From Tritrichomonas musculus (lineage: Eukaryota > Parabasalia > Tritrichomonadida > Tritrichomonadidae): a stretch of DNA of 64,000 bases. The position numbers and the translations under genes are program-made. The number at the start of each line of letters is the position of its first letter. The stretch's first letter is position 1. Positions 40,427 to 51,117 of the stretch are shown one piece after another. The notes under the pieces were generated by a model. That model was not told where the DNA came from. It saw nothing but the letters and a program-made list of their open reading frames with translations, and ran no database searches. The stretch covers positions 992,001-1,056,000 of the forward strand of contig JAPFFF010000041.1 in the NCBI GenBank assembly GCA_039105265.1, in the 5' to 3' direction.

Positions 40427-40618
40427 TTGTTACAGATTAGATCAATTAATTCTTCTTTTGTAAGTATCATTGGAGATGGAGCTTTCAAAGGATGCTCATC
40501 ATTGAAACAAATAAACATTCAATTGATAGCTGATAGTGGAATCGTTGTCAATTTGAATAGAGATCAAAATTTGAATAAGTTAAGTAAATTGAGAAGATTT
40601 GTAAACTATTCAAATTAA
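40427..40618 (+). pseudogene. C-terminal fragment of a BspA-like LRR gene
   Basis: A single LRR_5 repeat (SIIGDGAFKGCSSLKQINIQ) is followed by a tail with NLNRDQN and Lys/Arg. The end of the ankyrin/LRR gene at 37.3 kb has a similar tail (DLNQNVEI). No proper start. A leftover of a larger gene. Confidence 0.6.
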
Positions 40619-40630
40619 TAACAATATATC

Positions 40631-42316
40631 ATGAATAAAAGAAAGGCATTTAAGTTGAATAATCACTTAATCCCCTCAAACTTTCCATCCTTGACTAACA
40701 TTAACAGATCTATTTATGATACATTAACAAATAAAGGAGAATATGTAATTAAATCAAATATCAATGAAAAGACACTTGCATCGTTTGTTAACAGTTGGGT
40801 AAACAAAGTATTGCCAGAAATTCATGTTGATAATTTTTCTGAATATTATCTTTTAAGTCAAGAATTTGATCGAATGAAAGATTTAATTCAAACATTTAGA
40901 AATCTCATAATAAAACATGATTTTATATCAAATAACAACAAAAATCCCGGATTAAAAGCAAAACTCAAAGAAAAGAAAGAATTTCTCAAACAAAAAAGAA
41001 GCAATTATGAAGAAATCATTCAATATTTATTTAGAAAAGATGGAATTTATTCAAAAAGCAATTTCAATGATATCAAAAAAGAATTGTTGAAAGAATGTGA
41101 AGATGAAAACATCAAAAATATAGAACTATTAACGAGAAAAGAAGTTATTTGTAACGGATTTTCGTTTGTTTTGGACGAAAAAGAGAAAACAGCAGGACTC
41201 TTTCGTTGTTTCATTTCAAGTTCAAAATACAAATTGCCGAGAGCACTAATAATTCAAGGGGAAGAATATGTAGTAACGAGTATCTTTTCAAATTCATTCA
41301 AAAGTTTTAAGTCAATTGAATCAATTGAATTGCCAAGTGAATTACGTTTCATTGACAGTTTTTCATTCAATTTTTGTTCAATTGAAAGAATGACACTTCC
41401 GTCAACAATTGAAAAATTTAACGAAGATTGGCAAACTAATTTGGACGGTCCAGATATCATCAGAATATTTCCACATAAGCAGCAAAACATTGTATATTAT
41501 AATAATTCATTCATTCTTGGAAAATCTGACACAAAAAGTGACATTTTTGATGTTCTTATTTTTGCCCACAAAAATATTACAAATGCAATTATTCCTTCAT
41601 TTATTAAAAGGATTGAATCAGATGCATTTAAAGATTGCAAGCAGCTTAAATCAGTCTCCTTTTCTGACGATTCTCAATTGACAGAAATTGGAAATTTTTC
41701 AAGTTGTCCGTTAAAACAGATAAAAATCCCTCAAAAAGTTCAACATATAAGATATCATGCGTTCTTCAATTGCTTGAAGCTCAAAAAAGTTGAATTTTCT
41801 GATGGTTCAGAATTGAAATCAATCGGATATGGTGCTTTTGGTTTCACAAATATTGAAAGAATTGTAGTTCCACCTCACGTCACTCAAATTGAATTATACA
41901 CGTTTTTGAATACGAAAAGAGTTGATTTTCACGAAAATTCTGAATTGAAAGAAATTCAAGATTCAGCATTTCTGAGTTCAAAAATTAAGAGAATAAGGAT
42001 TCCTTCTTCTGTCACTAAGATTGGATGCAGCGCTTTCATGAAATGCAAATTTCTTGAAAAAGTTGATTTTTCTTTTGATTCAAAATTGAAAATGATTCAA
42101 GAGAAAGCTTTTTTTGCATCTGGACTAAAAAGTTTCTCGATTCCATCAAGTGTTGTTCATATCGAGGCGGGTGCTTTTTCGTTTTGCTCAAAACTTAAAA
42201 TTGTTGAAATTCAAAGTGATTCCCATTTATGGAAAATTGAGAAAAATACATTTTCAGGATCACCTGTAAAATATTTGATGATTCCAAGTGTTTTCAGCTA
42301 TTTAAAAAAATTTTAA
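40631..42316 (+). CDS. BspA-like LRR_5 protein with trichomonad N-terminal domain
   Basis: A 561-residue protein. The first 170 residues form a helical domain (RSIYDTLTNKGEYVIKSNIN to DRMKDLIQTFRNLI) often found before LRRs in trichomonad proteins. From about 180 there are around 12 LRR_5 (BspA/TpLRR) repeats of 22-23 residues, such as IPSSVTKIGCSAFMKCKFLE. There is no signal peptide or membrane segment, so it is probably cytosolic, unlike the surface BspA proteins of the group. The protein stops at SVFSYLKKF in mid-repeat style, so the C-terminus may be shortened. Confidence 0.82.
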   Translation: MNKRKAFKLNNHLIPSNFPSLTNINRSIYDTLTNKGEYVIKSNINEKTLASFVNSWVNKVLPEIHVDNFSEYYLLSQEFDRMKDLIQTFRNLIIKHDFISNNNKNPGLKAKLKEKKEFLKQKRSNYEEIIQYLFRKDGIYSKSNFNDIKKELLKECEDENIKNIELLTRKEVICNGFSFVLDEKEKTAGLFRCFISSSKYKLPRALIIQGEEYVVTSIFSNSFKSFKSIESIELPSELRFIDSFSFNFCSIERMTLPSTIEKFNEDWQTNLDGPDIIRIFPHKQQNIVYYNNSFILGKSDTKSDIFDVLIFAHKNITNAIIPSFIKRIESDAFKDCKQLKSVSFSDDSQLTEIGNFSSCPLKQIKIPQKVQHIRYHAFFNCLKLKKVEFSDGSELKSIGYGAFGFTNIERIVVPPHVTQIELYTFLNTKRVDFHENSELKEIQDSAFLSSKIKRIRIPSSVTKIGCSAFMKCKFLEKVDFSFDSKLKMIQEKAFFASGLKSFSIPSSVVHIEAGAFSFCSKLKIVEIQSDSHLWKIEKNTFSGSPVKYLMIPSVFSYLKKF

Positions 42317-43488
42317 ATAAACTTAAAATCAAATGGCAGACGGTAGTTTTTTCTCTCAATTTTAATTGACAAAAAAAATATGTTTCAAATCATAATTTGA
42401 TTTTAAATTTTCACACAAAAATTTATTCATCTATATATTATTTCAATGATAAAAAATTATATAGAAAAACATGATCCTAAACATGGCATTACACTTTTTA
42501 GCCATGAACAATTAATCAAAGTTCTACAAGCCAACACAAAAGATTGCCCAGTTGAGTTTTATGCAAAATGACGTATTATTATAGAAGAAGATATTATTTA
42601 ATTTGGTCAACCAAATAGAGAACAAATAGGAAAGGATGTAATGACTTTTCGAACAAAGAATTGCAGTTTGTATTAGAAATCATGAAGCTTATCTGAGAAA
42701 AAAAATAGATTTTTTATTTTTCGAAGATTTACAATTGTTAACTTTTTGAATAAAAATATTTTAATTTTTTCACTTTTTGAAGCAGATCAAAAATCGGACG
42801 ATTTTTCAATGTAAAAGTGTGAATTTTGAATTAAAATTTTTGAGTTTTTTCTTTATTTTTAAATTTTTTTATTCAAATTTATTCAATTCACCGTCCGACT
42901 TTTTGGTAAAATATTATGATTATATTGAAAATACTCTGCTTTTTTAAAAAAAATATTTAGAAATTATCAATATTTTTTTTAAATAAAAGAAATAAAAAGT
43001 AAAAGGAAATCAGTATTTAAAAAAAATGGAAAAAATTGAAATTCAAATTGCTATAAAAATAAATCTTTTTTATATACCAAAATTTTTTGACCATGGGCAG
43101 GTCTTTGACCTTCTCAAAATTAATTGAAAAAGTTGCCCCTGACCACTTTGACCATGGTCAAAATTTTATTTTTATTGAATTTTTCAATGTATTAAATAAA
43201 AAACTCACAAATCGGTCTTGACCTTCTCAATTCCCAAAATATTGTGAGTAATTTATATTAATAATTTTTCAAATTTTTGAATATTAAAATGAAAAAAAAT
43301 GTATTTTGAATATGCCAAACTATTTATTTGCATGTAAAATTAGGTTTTGTCATGAATTGGCCTGGTTTTAGAAGTTTTGAATTATAAAGTTAAATAAATA
43401 TAGTTCATTTATAATGACCAAAAGCAAAGCATTAATATTTCAAAAATTAAAGGCAATTTTTGATATCACTTAAATTTGACAATTTCTT
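42317..43488. other. Intergenic region with gene debris
   Basis: Apart from the remnant at 42446-42740 no gene is seen. Around 43090-43160 a phrase recurs three times (GACCATGGGCAGG, TGACCACTTTGACCATGGTC), including the palindrome GACCATGGTC. Its meaning is unclear. Confidence 0.4.
42446..42740 (+). pseudogene. Short broken gene remnant, family unknown
   Basis: ATG 42446 opens 41 residues (IEKHDPKHGITLFSHEQLIK and KDCPVEFYAK) before TGA. In-frame sequence follows (RIIIEEDII), then a stop. After a frame change comes a coherent piece (FEQRIAVCIRNHEAYLRKKI). It reads like a decayed, once-conserved gene. I do not recognise the family. Confidence 0.4.
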
Positions 43489-45381
43489 TCATTTGTTTGA
43501 TTTTAAAAGCAAATTTAAGTGATTAATCAAATTTGTGGGAATCATCACGATGGAATCAATGCTATCAATTCTATGTAAAAAAAGGCTTTCAATATTTGGA
43601 CCAATACAAAAATTTTCATCAAATTCAATGATATGAAGATTTTTACAGTTTTTGAAGGCATCTTCATTAATTTTTGTTACATGTGGTGGAATATAAATGC
43701 TTGTTATCATAGACTCATCAAATGCTTCGATTTCTATTGTCTGAAGATTTGAGATTGGCGAAATAACAATTTTACGAAGTTTTTCGCATCCAGCAAATGC
43801 GCATTCACAAATCTGAGTGATTTGAGAAGGAAGATATATTTCTTCAATTTGTGAATCTTCAAAAGCATTTGATGCAATTATTTGAATATTTGGTGGAATT
43901 GTGACTGATTTAATGTTTCTGCTTGCAAAAACAAGAACATCAAACTCATCGTTATCTATATTGCTTTTGCCAAATATCAGCTTTTCATTTTCTTCGTAAT
44001 TTTTGTAATATTTATTATTCGGATCAATTGTTACTTTGGTCAATTTTCCTGTGAAAGCAGACCATCCATCACAAAGATTCGAAACACTTGATGGAAGAAA
44101 GAGTTCTTCAATTATTGTGCCTGAAAAAGCTTCTCTTTCGATTCTTTGTAATTCTGAATTAAATGGGATTTCAATATGAAACAAAGAAAAGCATTCAGAA
44201 AATGCATATCCTTTGATTTCCGTGACATGTGGCGGAATATGAATTTCTCTAATTCTTGTTTTAAAAAATGCGTTGTCCCCAATTATCTGCAATTCAGAAT
44301 CAGGATGAAAATCAACATTTTTTAGTTTGTGACAATAAGTAAAAGCTTCATCTTTGATTTGTTTGATATGCGCTGGAATGAAGATTGACTTAATTGAGGA
44401 TTCATCAAATAGATTGTTTTCAAAACATTCAAGTTTCGAATCAGCAGCAAAATCAATATGATCAAGCGATTTGGCGTTTTGAAATGCACCCATACGAATT
44501 TCAGTGACAGAGGATGGAATAAAAAGTGTTTCAATTGAAACGCCTTCGAAAGCATATTGGTTAATGATTGTAATGAACGACGGAATGACGATTGTTTTGT
44601 ATTTTCTTTTAGCAACGAAAATAAGGCTATCATATTTATCGCTATTAATGTCACTTTTTCCAATAATCATTGTATCGTTCACATTTATGAAATACTTGTT
44701 ATTTGGCACTATTTTCACACTTTTCAGCTTACCTGCTCGGTAGAAAAAAATGTCAAGTTTGGAAACTTTCCACGGAATAGTTATTTCTTCAATTAAAGTG
44801 TGATAAAAAGCATAATTTTCGATTGCTTCAAGTTCTGAATTTGCTCCAATAGCAATTCTTGCCAGATGTTTGCATGAAAAAAAAGCACCGGCGCCAATTA
44901 CTTTAACATGCAGCGGAATAAAAATACTTTCAATAGATGTTTCTGAAAATAAATATTGGCTGATTGAGGTCAGCTTTGAAATAAAAGGAATAACTACATT
45001 TTTGAGATTATTACATTTGAAAAAGGCATATTTTTCTATTTGCATCACATTTGCTGGCAGAAAAAACACTTCAATGCTTGATTGGGAAAATGCGTACTCA
45101 CCAATTATTTGAATTTCTGAGTCTGAGGGAAAGCTAATTGATTGAATCTGAGAAGATTTAAATGAATTTGCTCCAATGCTTGTGATAATAAATTCTTGGT
45201 TTTTGTACATTATTGATCGTGGAATCAAAACATGACCATAGATTAATTCGTTTGCAATTAAACTTGCAGTTTTATTGTTGAAATCCAAAGAATAAATCAA
45301 GTTATCTTTTTTAAATTCATTGTTCTTTGCTATATCTCTTTCTGGGGGTTGATTAATGTTCACAATTTGTGAATTTCTCAT
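43489..45381 (-). CDS. BspA-like LRR_5 protein (630 aa)
   Basis: Nearly the whole protein after residue 60 is made of LRR_5 repeats of 22-24 residues with the core IxIPxxVxxIxxxAFxxCxxL (for example HIPPHVTEIKGYAFSECFSL). Two spacers with NNKYF and GKSNIDNDEFDVLVFAS-type strands occur near residues 220-250 and 455-480. The same GKSD...FDVLIFA spacer is found in the gene at 40.6 kb, so the two are relatives. No signal peptide or membrane helix. LRR_5 proteins usually bind other proteins or surfaces; the specific role is unknown. Frame intact. Confidence 0.85.
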   Translation of the reverse strand: MRNSQIVNINQPPERDIAKNNEFKKDNLIYSLDFNNKTASLIANELIYGHVLIPRSIMYKNQEFIITSIGANSFKSSQIQSISFPSDSEIQIIGEYAFSQSSIEVFFLPANVMQIEKYAFFKCNNLKNVVIPFISKLTSISQYLFSETSIESIFIPLHVKVIGAGAFFSCKHLARIAIGANSELEAIENYAFYHTLIEEITIPWKVSKLDIFFYRAGKLKSVKIVPNNKYFINVNDTMIIGKSDINSDKYDSLIFVAKRKYKTIVIPSFITIINQYAFEGVSIETLFIPSSVTEIRMGAFQNAKSLDHIDFAADSKLECFENNLFDESSIKSIFIPAHIKQIKDEAFTYCHKLKNVDFHPDSELQIIGDNAFFKTRIREIHIPPHVTEIKGYAFSECFSLFHIEIPFNSELQRIEREAFSGTIIEELFLPSSVSNLCDGWSAFTGKLTKVTIDPNNKYYKNYEENEKLIFGKSNIDNDEFDVLVFASRNIKSVTIPPNIQIIASNAFEDSQIEEIYLPSQITQICECAFAGCEKLRKIVISPISNLQTIEIEAFDESMITSIYIPPHVTKINEDAFKNCKNLHIIEFDENFCIGPNIESLFLHRIDSIDSIVMIPTNLINHLNLLLKSNK

Positions 45382-45486
45382 TAAAATTTTGGTAAAAACA
45401 AAAGGTCAATTTATTATGAATTTTTAAAAAAGTGGCATTTCAGAATTGAAAAATAGGTATCGATTTTTTTCTTCTCTTATAAAAAA

Positions 45487-45995
45487 ATGAACAATCGTGC
45501 GTTTCTCAAAGCATCAGAAAATGGTGATCTTGAATCAGTTCAACGACTTCTTGCTAAAAAAAAAAATTGAAATCAACTGCAAAGACATTTAAATTCAAAA
45601 ACATTCATAACATTCAAATCTAACTTTTTTCATTTAATTTAACAATTGAATCATTTATGGAGTTTTATATAAAATATTTATAAGACAGCCATTGATTATT
45701 CAAGAGAAAAAAATCATCAAGAAATTGTTGAACTTCTTTCTAAAGGACCAATCAAAGAGAAAGAAACAAAAAAAATGACAACGAAATCAGAAACCACAGA
45801 AAAACATGAAGAGGAAACTCAGAAGAAAGAAAAAGAAAAAGAAAAAGAAAGAAAAAAAAGTGATTTTTTAAATAGCGCGAGCACACTTAAATTGCAAGAA
45901 GAAAATGAACTTCTTCTTCAGAAAACAAAAAAAACAAAAATTAGAAATTCAGAAGAAAGAAGAAGAAATTCAGAAGAAAGAAGTAGAAACTCTAT
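45487..45995 (+). pseudogene. Ankyrin-repeat gene remnant joined to Maverick DNA
   Basis: ATG 45487 begins an ankyrin-like start (AFLKASENGDLESVQRLLAK) that shifts frame in a run of 11 A. In the other frame it continues as IEINCKDI and a stop. After about 100 AT-rich bases the next repeat resumes (KTAIDYSREKNHQEIVELLS), followed by a Lys/Glu/Arg coiled coil that repeats RNSEERRRNSEERSRNS. This runs straight into the truncated integrase at about 45,995. The gene is dead by frameshift and by loss of its 3' end. Confidence 0.65.
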
Positions 45996-47040
45996 CCATA
46001 ATGGCAAGTGCACCGTGAAGCGGTTCGGTTTTATCATTAATCTTCCTTTTTGTCTTCATGAATGGCGGATACTGAACCTTTTTCTGCCTAGGAACCGGCC
46101 TGTAATCGACAATATTATGTTTATCATAAAAGCCAGTCGCTGCGGGAGACCAGAAACTTTTCTCTGAATCGCCGTATAAGTGCCTGATAATAATACCCTG
46201 CTGATAGAACTTTTCCATTGCTAATATGAAAGAATGTGACGATTTCACATTTACTTTCCCATACGAGTTCGTAGCGGCATTTATAACCTTATTCATAAGT
46301 TGTGCGTACAGGAAACGAGTATTAATGTTTATCGCTAACAAATAACAAAATGTAGCCTTTTCGTTGCTGGAGAGAATAATTCCTCTATCCTCGAACATTA
46401 TATCGATGATATAGGAATGACGCGCTCCTGTTTTATGTAGTTGGTAACATTTTCGATTTCGCTTCAATGGAAAAGATGTAGTGAAAGCTGTTTTGTTTAT
46501 GTTTAATGTACCAAACTGTTGCTTTAGTGATTCTGCTTTTTGTTTACTCTTAAACCCTATTACTGTGCCTGGAGTGAATCTATACTGTTGCGATAAATCT
46601 CTATATTGTCTTGCTGCAAAAGTAAATATACCAGATACATAATCTTCTCCAACAGATTCCAATCGTATGGCCGTCATGACCTTTATTATTTCCATTATTG
46701 CATCTGGTGGTATCTTATTGTTCGTTGCAGTATTTATATTTGCTATAAGTGCTTGCCTGGTAGTAGGCTGTACTATTTTACTTAAACTGCTTCTTAACAG
46801 AATCATTAGGCGATTATATTCGATTATAGTTAATGCGGGAGCAATGGCTTTTATGAGCTCGAACAATCTATCTGTAAGTTCCATTATGAGCTCGTTCTCG
46901 TCATCCAATTCTGTATTATCAATATAGTTATACATTTGATACGCCTTAGATATCTTCAATCCCTTAGCTGTCCCTATCATGTCTTCATCTTGCTCCTCTA
47001 GTGATTCCATTTCAGACTCAGCTGTTTCTTTATATAACAT
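45996..47040 (-). pseudogene. 3'-truncated Maverick integrase
   Basis: From ATG 47040 (MLYKETAESEMESLEEQDED) the protein has a helical N-terminus and then the integrase core: SYIIDIMFED (first Asp), LYGDSEKSFWS (second Asp), LHGALAIMDRV (third position, Asp). The frame then leaves integrase sequence and stops at about 45970. Compared with the 462-residue copy at 1456 it lacks everything after the third catalytic residue, so it cannot be active. The two share motifs but are clearly diverged. Confidence 0.82.
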
Positions 47041-47112
47041 TTCAGCATCGTAAAAGAAACTTTTTTCCGCATGGAAAAGAGCATGACCGAAGGATTTGCG
47101 ACTGCAAGGAGC

Positions 47113-47337
47113 ATGACCGAAAACCATTTAGCAACAAGAAAGCCATACCAGAAAAAAACTTTTGCTACAGATACATTAGCGAGAATTAACTGGAGATTAA
47201 ATTATTATCGTAGAGTTCTCAATAATGCTGATAACCGAAAGGATGAACGGTACATAGAGAAGATACAAAAGAAGTATGACAGAGACATGAGAGTAAGAAG
47301 CTTACTGAAAAAAGCTGTAAGCCACTTGTATGAGTAA
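47113..47337 (+). CDS. Small basic Maverick ORF, divergent from integrase
   Basis: About 75 residues from ATG 47113 (MTENHLATRKPYQKKTF), highly basic (NYYRRVLNNADNRKDERYIE to RSLLKKAVSHLYE). An upstream in-frame ATG at 47071 also exists. A 13-base direct repeat (GAGCATGACCGAA) occurs at 47079 and 47109, one copy covering the proposed start, so the first ATG is uncertain. It may be a small nucleic-acid-binding protein of the element. No family recognised. Confidence 0.4.
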   Translation: MTENHLATRKPYQKKTFATDTLARINWRLNYYRRVLNNADNRKDERYIEKIQKKYDRDMRVRSLLKKAVSHLYE

Positions 47338-47758
47338 TTATTTTTGGCCTTTCATTTTTCCCGAAACTGTCCCGTCAGAAAATAGACGGCGACATTGAAG
47401 TGACAAAAAATGATTTTGTCGTGAAATTGAATGAAACGTAAATGTCCTGAGTGAAAAGTTCGTTGTTAATAAAAAACAGGTGTTTTTAACGAAAGCATAG
47501 TGCGGGCAGTAGAGTATCTGGGAAGGTATGCAAAAACGCGAATTTTACAACTGTGACGAAAAAATGAATGGGCTACGGGGTTTGGAGGGATGTTTGGCTG
47601 TAAGCCAGACATCACTCCAAATACTATTGATGTTTTTTCACTAGTTTAAACCCAATTGAAAAAATAAAATAATTCTGAGCTTTTTATTTTGTATTTTTAA
47701 ATTTTTCAAAGATCTTATTAAATAATTGAAAAAAAATTCGTACAGCCATTTGAATAAA
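47338..47758. other. End of Maverick fragment and promoter of the S-component gene
   Basis: No gene. It contains TTAATAAAAAACAGGTGTTT (47466-47485), which resembles ATAAAACAGGTATTTTTATT at 6821-6840 near the other Maverick's end. It also contains the GTTTGGCT hairpin. AT-rich host DNA begins near 47,640. Confidence 0.4.
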
Positions 47759-48394
47759 ATGATCAGCGATCTTGAGACCACTGACGATGAAACTAATTTA
47801 TTAGATACAATTTTAGATCAAAGAGTTGAAAGATCCAAAATTAAGCTTATCATTAAGATAGTTATTGCTGTTATTTTAATAATATTAGCAATATTATTAC
47901 CACAACTTTTCCATGTATTTGCTGGAAATGAATCAGGAACTAAATGGATGCCAATATTTTTACCAATTCTTCTTGCCGGTTGCTTATATGGAGTATGGTG
48001 GGGTCTTGGAATTGGAATAGCTACTCCAATAGTAAGTTTCGCAATATCGTCAATATGGAAAAAGCCAATGCCTCCAGCTAAAAGCTTAGCACTTATGACT
48101 CCTCAAGCAGCCGTCTTTGGCTTAGTTTCAGGGCTTTTTTCTCGCAAAATAGAAAAAAATAAATGGATCGCATTTCCTGCGGTTTTGCTTGGCCAAACAT
48201 CAGGAATAACTCTCTACATGATATTAAGTGCCATATTTCAAAGTGTTACCAAAGTTTCAGCAAAAAAAGCCTGGGAACAGGTTGAAATTGGTATGGTTGG
48301 TGACTTTTTCCAAGCTCTTCTTGTCCCGTTTATTACAATAGGAATAAGAATGTTAATTAAATCAGAAAAGTTTAATTATTCAACAGTTCCATAA
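47759..48394 (+). CDS. ECF-transporter S-component-like membrane protein
   Basis: Start at the first ATG, 47759 (MISDLETTDDE), giving 211 residues. There are about five to six hydrophobic helices: IIKIVIAVILIILAILLPQL; MPIFLPILLAGCLYGVWWGL with GIGIATPIVSFAIS; a central LALMTPQAAVFGLVSGLFS; and WIAFPAVLLGQTSGITLYMI. The order and the phrases IFLPILLAG and TP(I/L)VSF...MPPAKSLALM...AVFGLVSGLF strongly recall bacterial S-components that bind a vitamin (biotin, cobalamin or riboflavin class). Such proteins need an energising module, which is not in this window. In an anaerobic eukaryote, lateral transfer from bacteria is the likely origin. It lies beside a Maverick fragment. The vitamin cannot be predicted. 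Confidence 0.7.
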   Translation: MISDLETTDDETNLLDTILDQRVERSKIKLIIKIVIAVILIILAILLPQLFHVFAGNESGTKWMPIFLPILLAGCLYGVWWGLGIGIATPIVSFAISSIWKKPMPPAKSLALMTPQAAVFGLVSGLFSRKIEKNKWIAFPAVLLGQTSGITLYMILSAIFQSVTKVSAKKAWEQVEIGMVGDFFQALLVPFITIGIRMLIKSEKFNYSTVP

Positions 48395-49286
48395 AAAAAA
48401 AAAAAATCTTTTTTTTTATTATTTATTTGTTTGTTTGTCATTTTTATTAAAAAAATCTTTTTTACCTTGTGAATAATGTAAAAATGATGTCAAAAATATG
48501 AAAGTGAATTAAATAAAGTCATAGAAAATTTTGAATCAAAACATCAAAAACTAAAAAATAAACTAAAAAAATAAAAGATAGAAGTGCGTGAACTATAAAA
48601 AGTTTCCAATATCTTTTATTTTTTAATATTATATTATTTGCTCTATATAAAATATAAAAAACATAAAATTAAAATTATTTATTCGACAGGTGTAGTTTTA
48701 TAAACATTTTAGTTTTTAATTGTAAACTATTGAATATGGAAATAATAAGGATAATATATTTGGATCAAATAGATAACTGTAACTGACTTTTTAACATAAA
48801 TACAAGTTATTTTAAATCTAATATCAGTGTATTAAATGTTTTTTATATTATTTTAAATTAATTATGATAAAATTATTATCTCGTTGATCAAATAGGAATA
48901 AGAAAAAAGAATGAAAATGATTATAAATACAGATTATTTTATGTAAATATAAAGTTTATTTGGGTAAAATATCAAAATAATCAAAAAAAATCTTCAATTA
49001 AAATTGAGAAATATACTTTTTTTTAGAAAAAAAAGTGATTAACTTATGGAAAATACTTTACTTAAGTAGATTATAATTTTTTTCAATAAATTTTGATGAA
49101 AACTTCTTTAATGGAAAAATCATATTAAATTTTCTCTTCATATTTATAGAATATACTTGAATAAGTATTTAGGAAGTGTTATATGTCTTTTATTTCTTGA
49201 AATTTCGCATAAATTACTTTAAAATAAATAAAATAAAGAAACAAAACATAAAAAAAATTGAATTACCTAAAAAGTTGATACTTCTT

Positions 49287-49506
49287 AAAAAGTCAATCGA
49301 AAATTATCAAAAAGTGAACCGAAAATTAACAAAAAATAAATCATAAATTATCAAAAAGTCGATCGAAAGTTTACAAAAAGTGAACCGAAAACTATCAAAA
49401 AGTGAATCGAAAATTAACAAAAAGTGAACCGAAAATAAACAAAAAATAAACCAAAAGTTATCAAAAAGTCATTCGAAGATTATCAAAAAGTGAACCGAAA
49501 ATTATC
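49287..49506. repeat. 22-bp minisatellite, ten units with five-unit higher order
   Basis: Ten consecutive 22-base units of the form AAAAAGTGAACCGAAAATTA plus (T/A)C. Variants fall into types by bases 6-13: GTCAATCG, GTGAACCG, ATAAATCA, GTCGATCG, GTGAACCG, GTGAATCG, GTGAACCG, ATAAACCA, GTCATTCG, GTGAACCG. Units 2-5 and 7-10 follow the same type order, so a five-unit (110-bp) block was duplicated. There is no coding frame. Confidence 0.85.
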
Positions 49507-50049
49507 AAAAATTTAAAAATAACGTTTTCCCCAGAAAAAAAAATAAGTTTTATAAAAGTTAAAATAGAGCTACGCCTGTCGAGTGATATTTTTTTATATT
49601 TTAATATGATATAATATATTTATATATATAAATATATAATAATAGTTATCCCCTAGAAATTCAATCTATCCCTCAAAATAAGCTCAAATAAAACAAATAT
49701 TTTATAAAATGCAGATATTATTATTTTAAAAAGTTATTTTTCTTTATAACCAACATATATTATATATAATATTAAATAAATCATATAAATATAAAAATAA
49801 TATTAATATGTTTATCAGATATCGAGATAACACAACAAATTTCAGTTTTTTTAAATGATCAGTATTTTGATGAATAATTAATCTATTTCATTTTATACCA
49901 ATAAATAGAATATTAATAAGTTTATTAATATTAAAATGAAAATAATATTAAAGTATTCATGATAAGATACAAAGATAATGAACATACTAAATTATACATA
50001 AATACGTTATTTAGGTTCTCGCACTTCTTAAAAGATGAATTTAAATATT

Positions 50050-50051
<2 letters not shown>

Positions 50052-50089
<38 letters not shown>

Positions 50090-50090
50090 C
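50052..50090. repeat. Poly-T tract (39 T)
   Basis: Mononucleotide run of 39 T in non-coding DNA. Length may be unreliable in the assembly. Confidence 0.8.
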
Positions 50091-51117
50091 TAGATTAATC
50101 AAATGCTGTAATCACTAGTATTATTTTCAACAATATTATTATTGTCAATTTCATCATCGACATCACATAACTCCGTTTTTTGTTTGGATTAATCTACAAT
50201 TTCATCATCATCAAATTAGGATTTTTTTCCCCCCCACAATTTCATCATTTTTAGATATGAGAGATTCAACATTACACACTATATATATATATCCAATCAT
50301 TTAATTGAAATCAGCCTTTGGAATTCTAATAGTTTATGAACAATTCAGCATCGTGAAAAACATTTTTATTCTCTTTTTGATATTGACCTATTAGATTTTT
50401 ATTTTCTTGTTATTTTCATTAAGACAATTGTCTTAAGACAATTCCTATAATGGTTGATAAACAAACAAAAGTTGTAGGTTTGAGAATATCAAAATTGATT
50501 TTAATCAAATCGTTGACCAATTTTGGATTTGAATCCCAAAATGAATCAACTTTTTCTTTATAGCTCAAATTTCAGATTTGAACTTTTTTGTTTGACATCA
50601 AAAGCATTCTAATTTGAGCAAGTAATTAATTTATCTTTGATTTTTTTCAGTCAATCTGGTTACTTCAGCATCTTCAATGCTCATTTTGATATCTTTTAGA
50701 ATTACAACTTCTTATAAGGTTTTATCAATTCAACTTCAGAATGTTCATCTGAATAAATGAGTCATTTGAGGTTTCGAAAACAATATTTTAAGCTCTACTA
50801 TAAACAAACTGCATTCAAAAATTGATGAATTGATAGAACTTTATTGGACCGAAAATTGGCCTCTATATTTCAATCAAGTTATAAATATTAGCTTTTTGAT
50901 CTCTAGCCATTCAATTTTTGTACAAAAAAGTAAAGATTTTTTTATACCATAAGCTATTAAAAAAAATTTTTTCAAAATATTTAACTTTGAAAAAATTATA
51001 AAAATCATCAAATCTATATATATGATTGAGTTTTGTTTATTTTTTTTAAAAATTCTTTACTTATTTTAGAATTAGTTTTGGAGATGAGATATGCTTAAAT
51101 TAGGTCATTTATTTTAA

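Larger units (their letters stand above)
45996..47640. mobile_element. Truncated Maverick/Polinton fragment, GC-richer
   Basis: This stretch is visibly richer in G and C than its surroundings and contains the 5' part of an integrase (minus) and a divergent small ORF (plus). The left end cuts the integrase directly, so it is a breakage point, not a natural end. The right end is placed near 47,640, where composition returns to AT-rich. It contains a hairpin GTTTGGCT-gta-AGCCAGAC at about 47,592-47,610. Codon choice differs from host genes, suggesting a recent or different Maverick lineage from the one at 1-6.8 kb. Confidence 0.65.
48395..51117. other. Long AT-rich non-coding region with repeats
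   Basis: No intact gene in 2.7 kb. It holds a 22-bp minisatellite (49287-49506) and a 39-T tract (50052-50090). Between about 50,330 and 50,900 there are fragments with coding-like composition, interrupted by many stops in every frame; these may be the remains of a gene on the minus strand, but I cannot name it. Confidence 0.55.

Noticed and set aside
46667-46927. 86-codon hydrophobic plus-strand ORF
   Set aside because: It is antisense to the integrase N-terminal region and its hydrophobicity follows from the opposite-strand codons.
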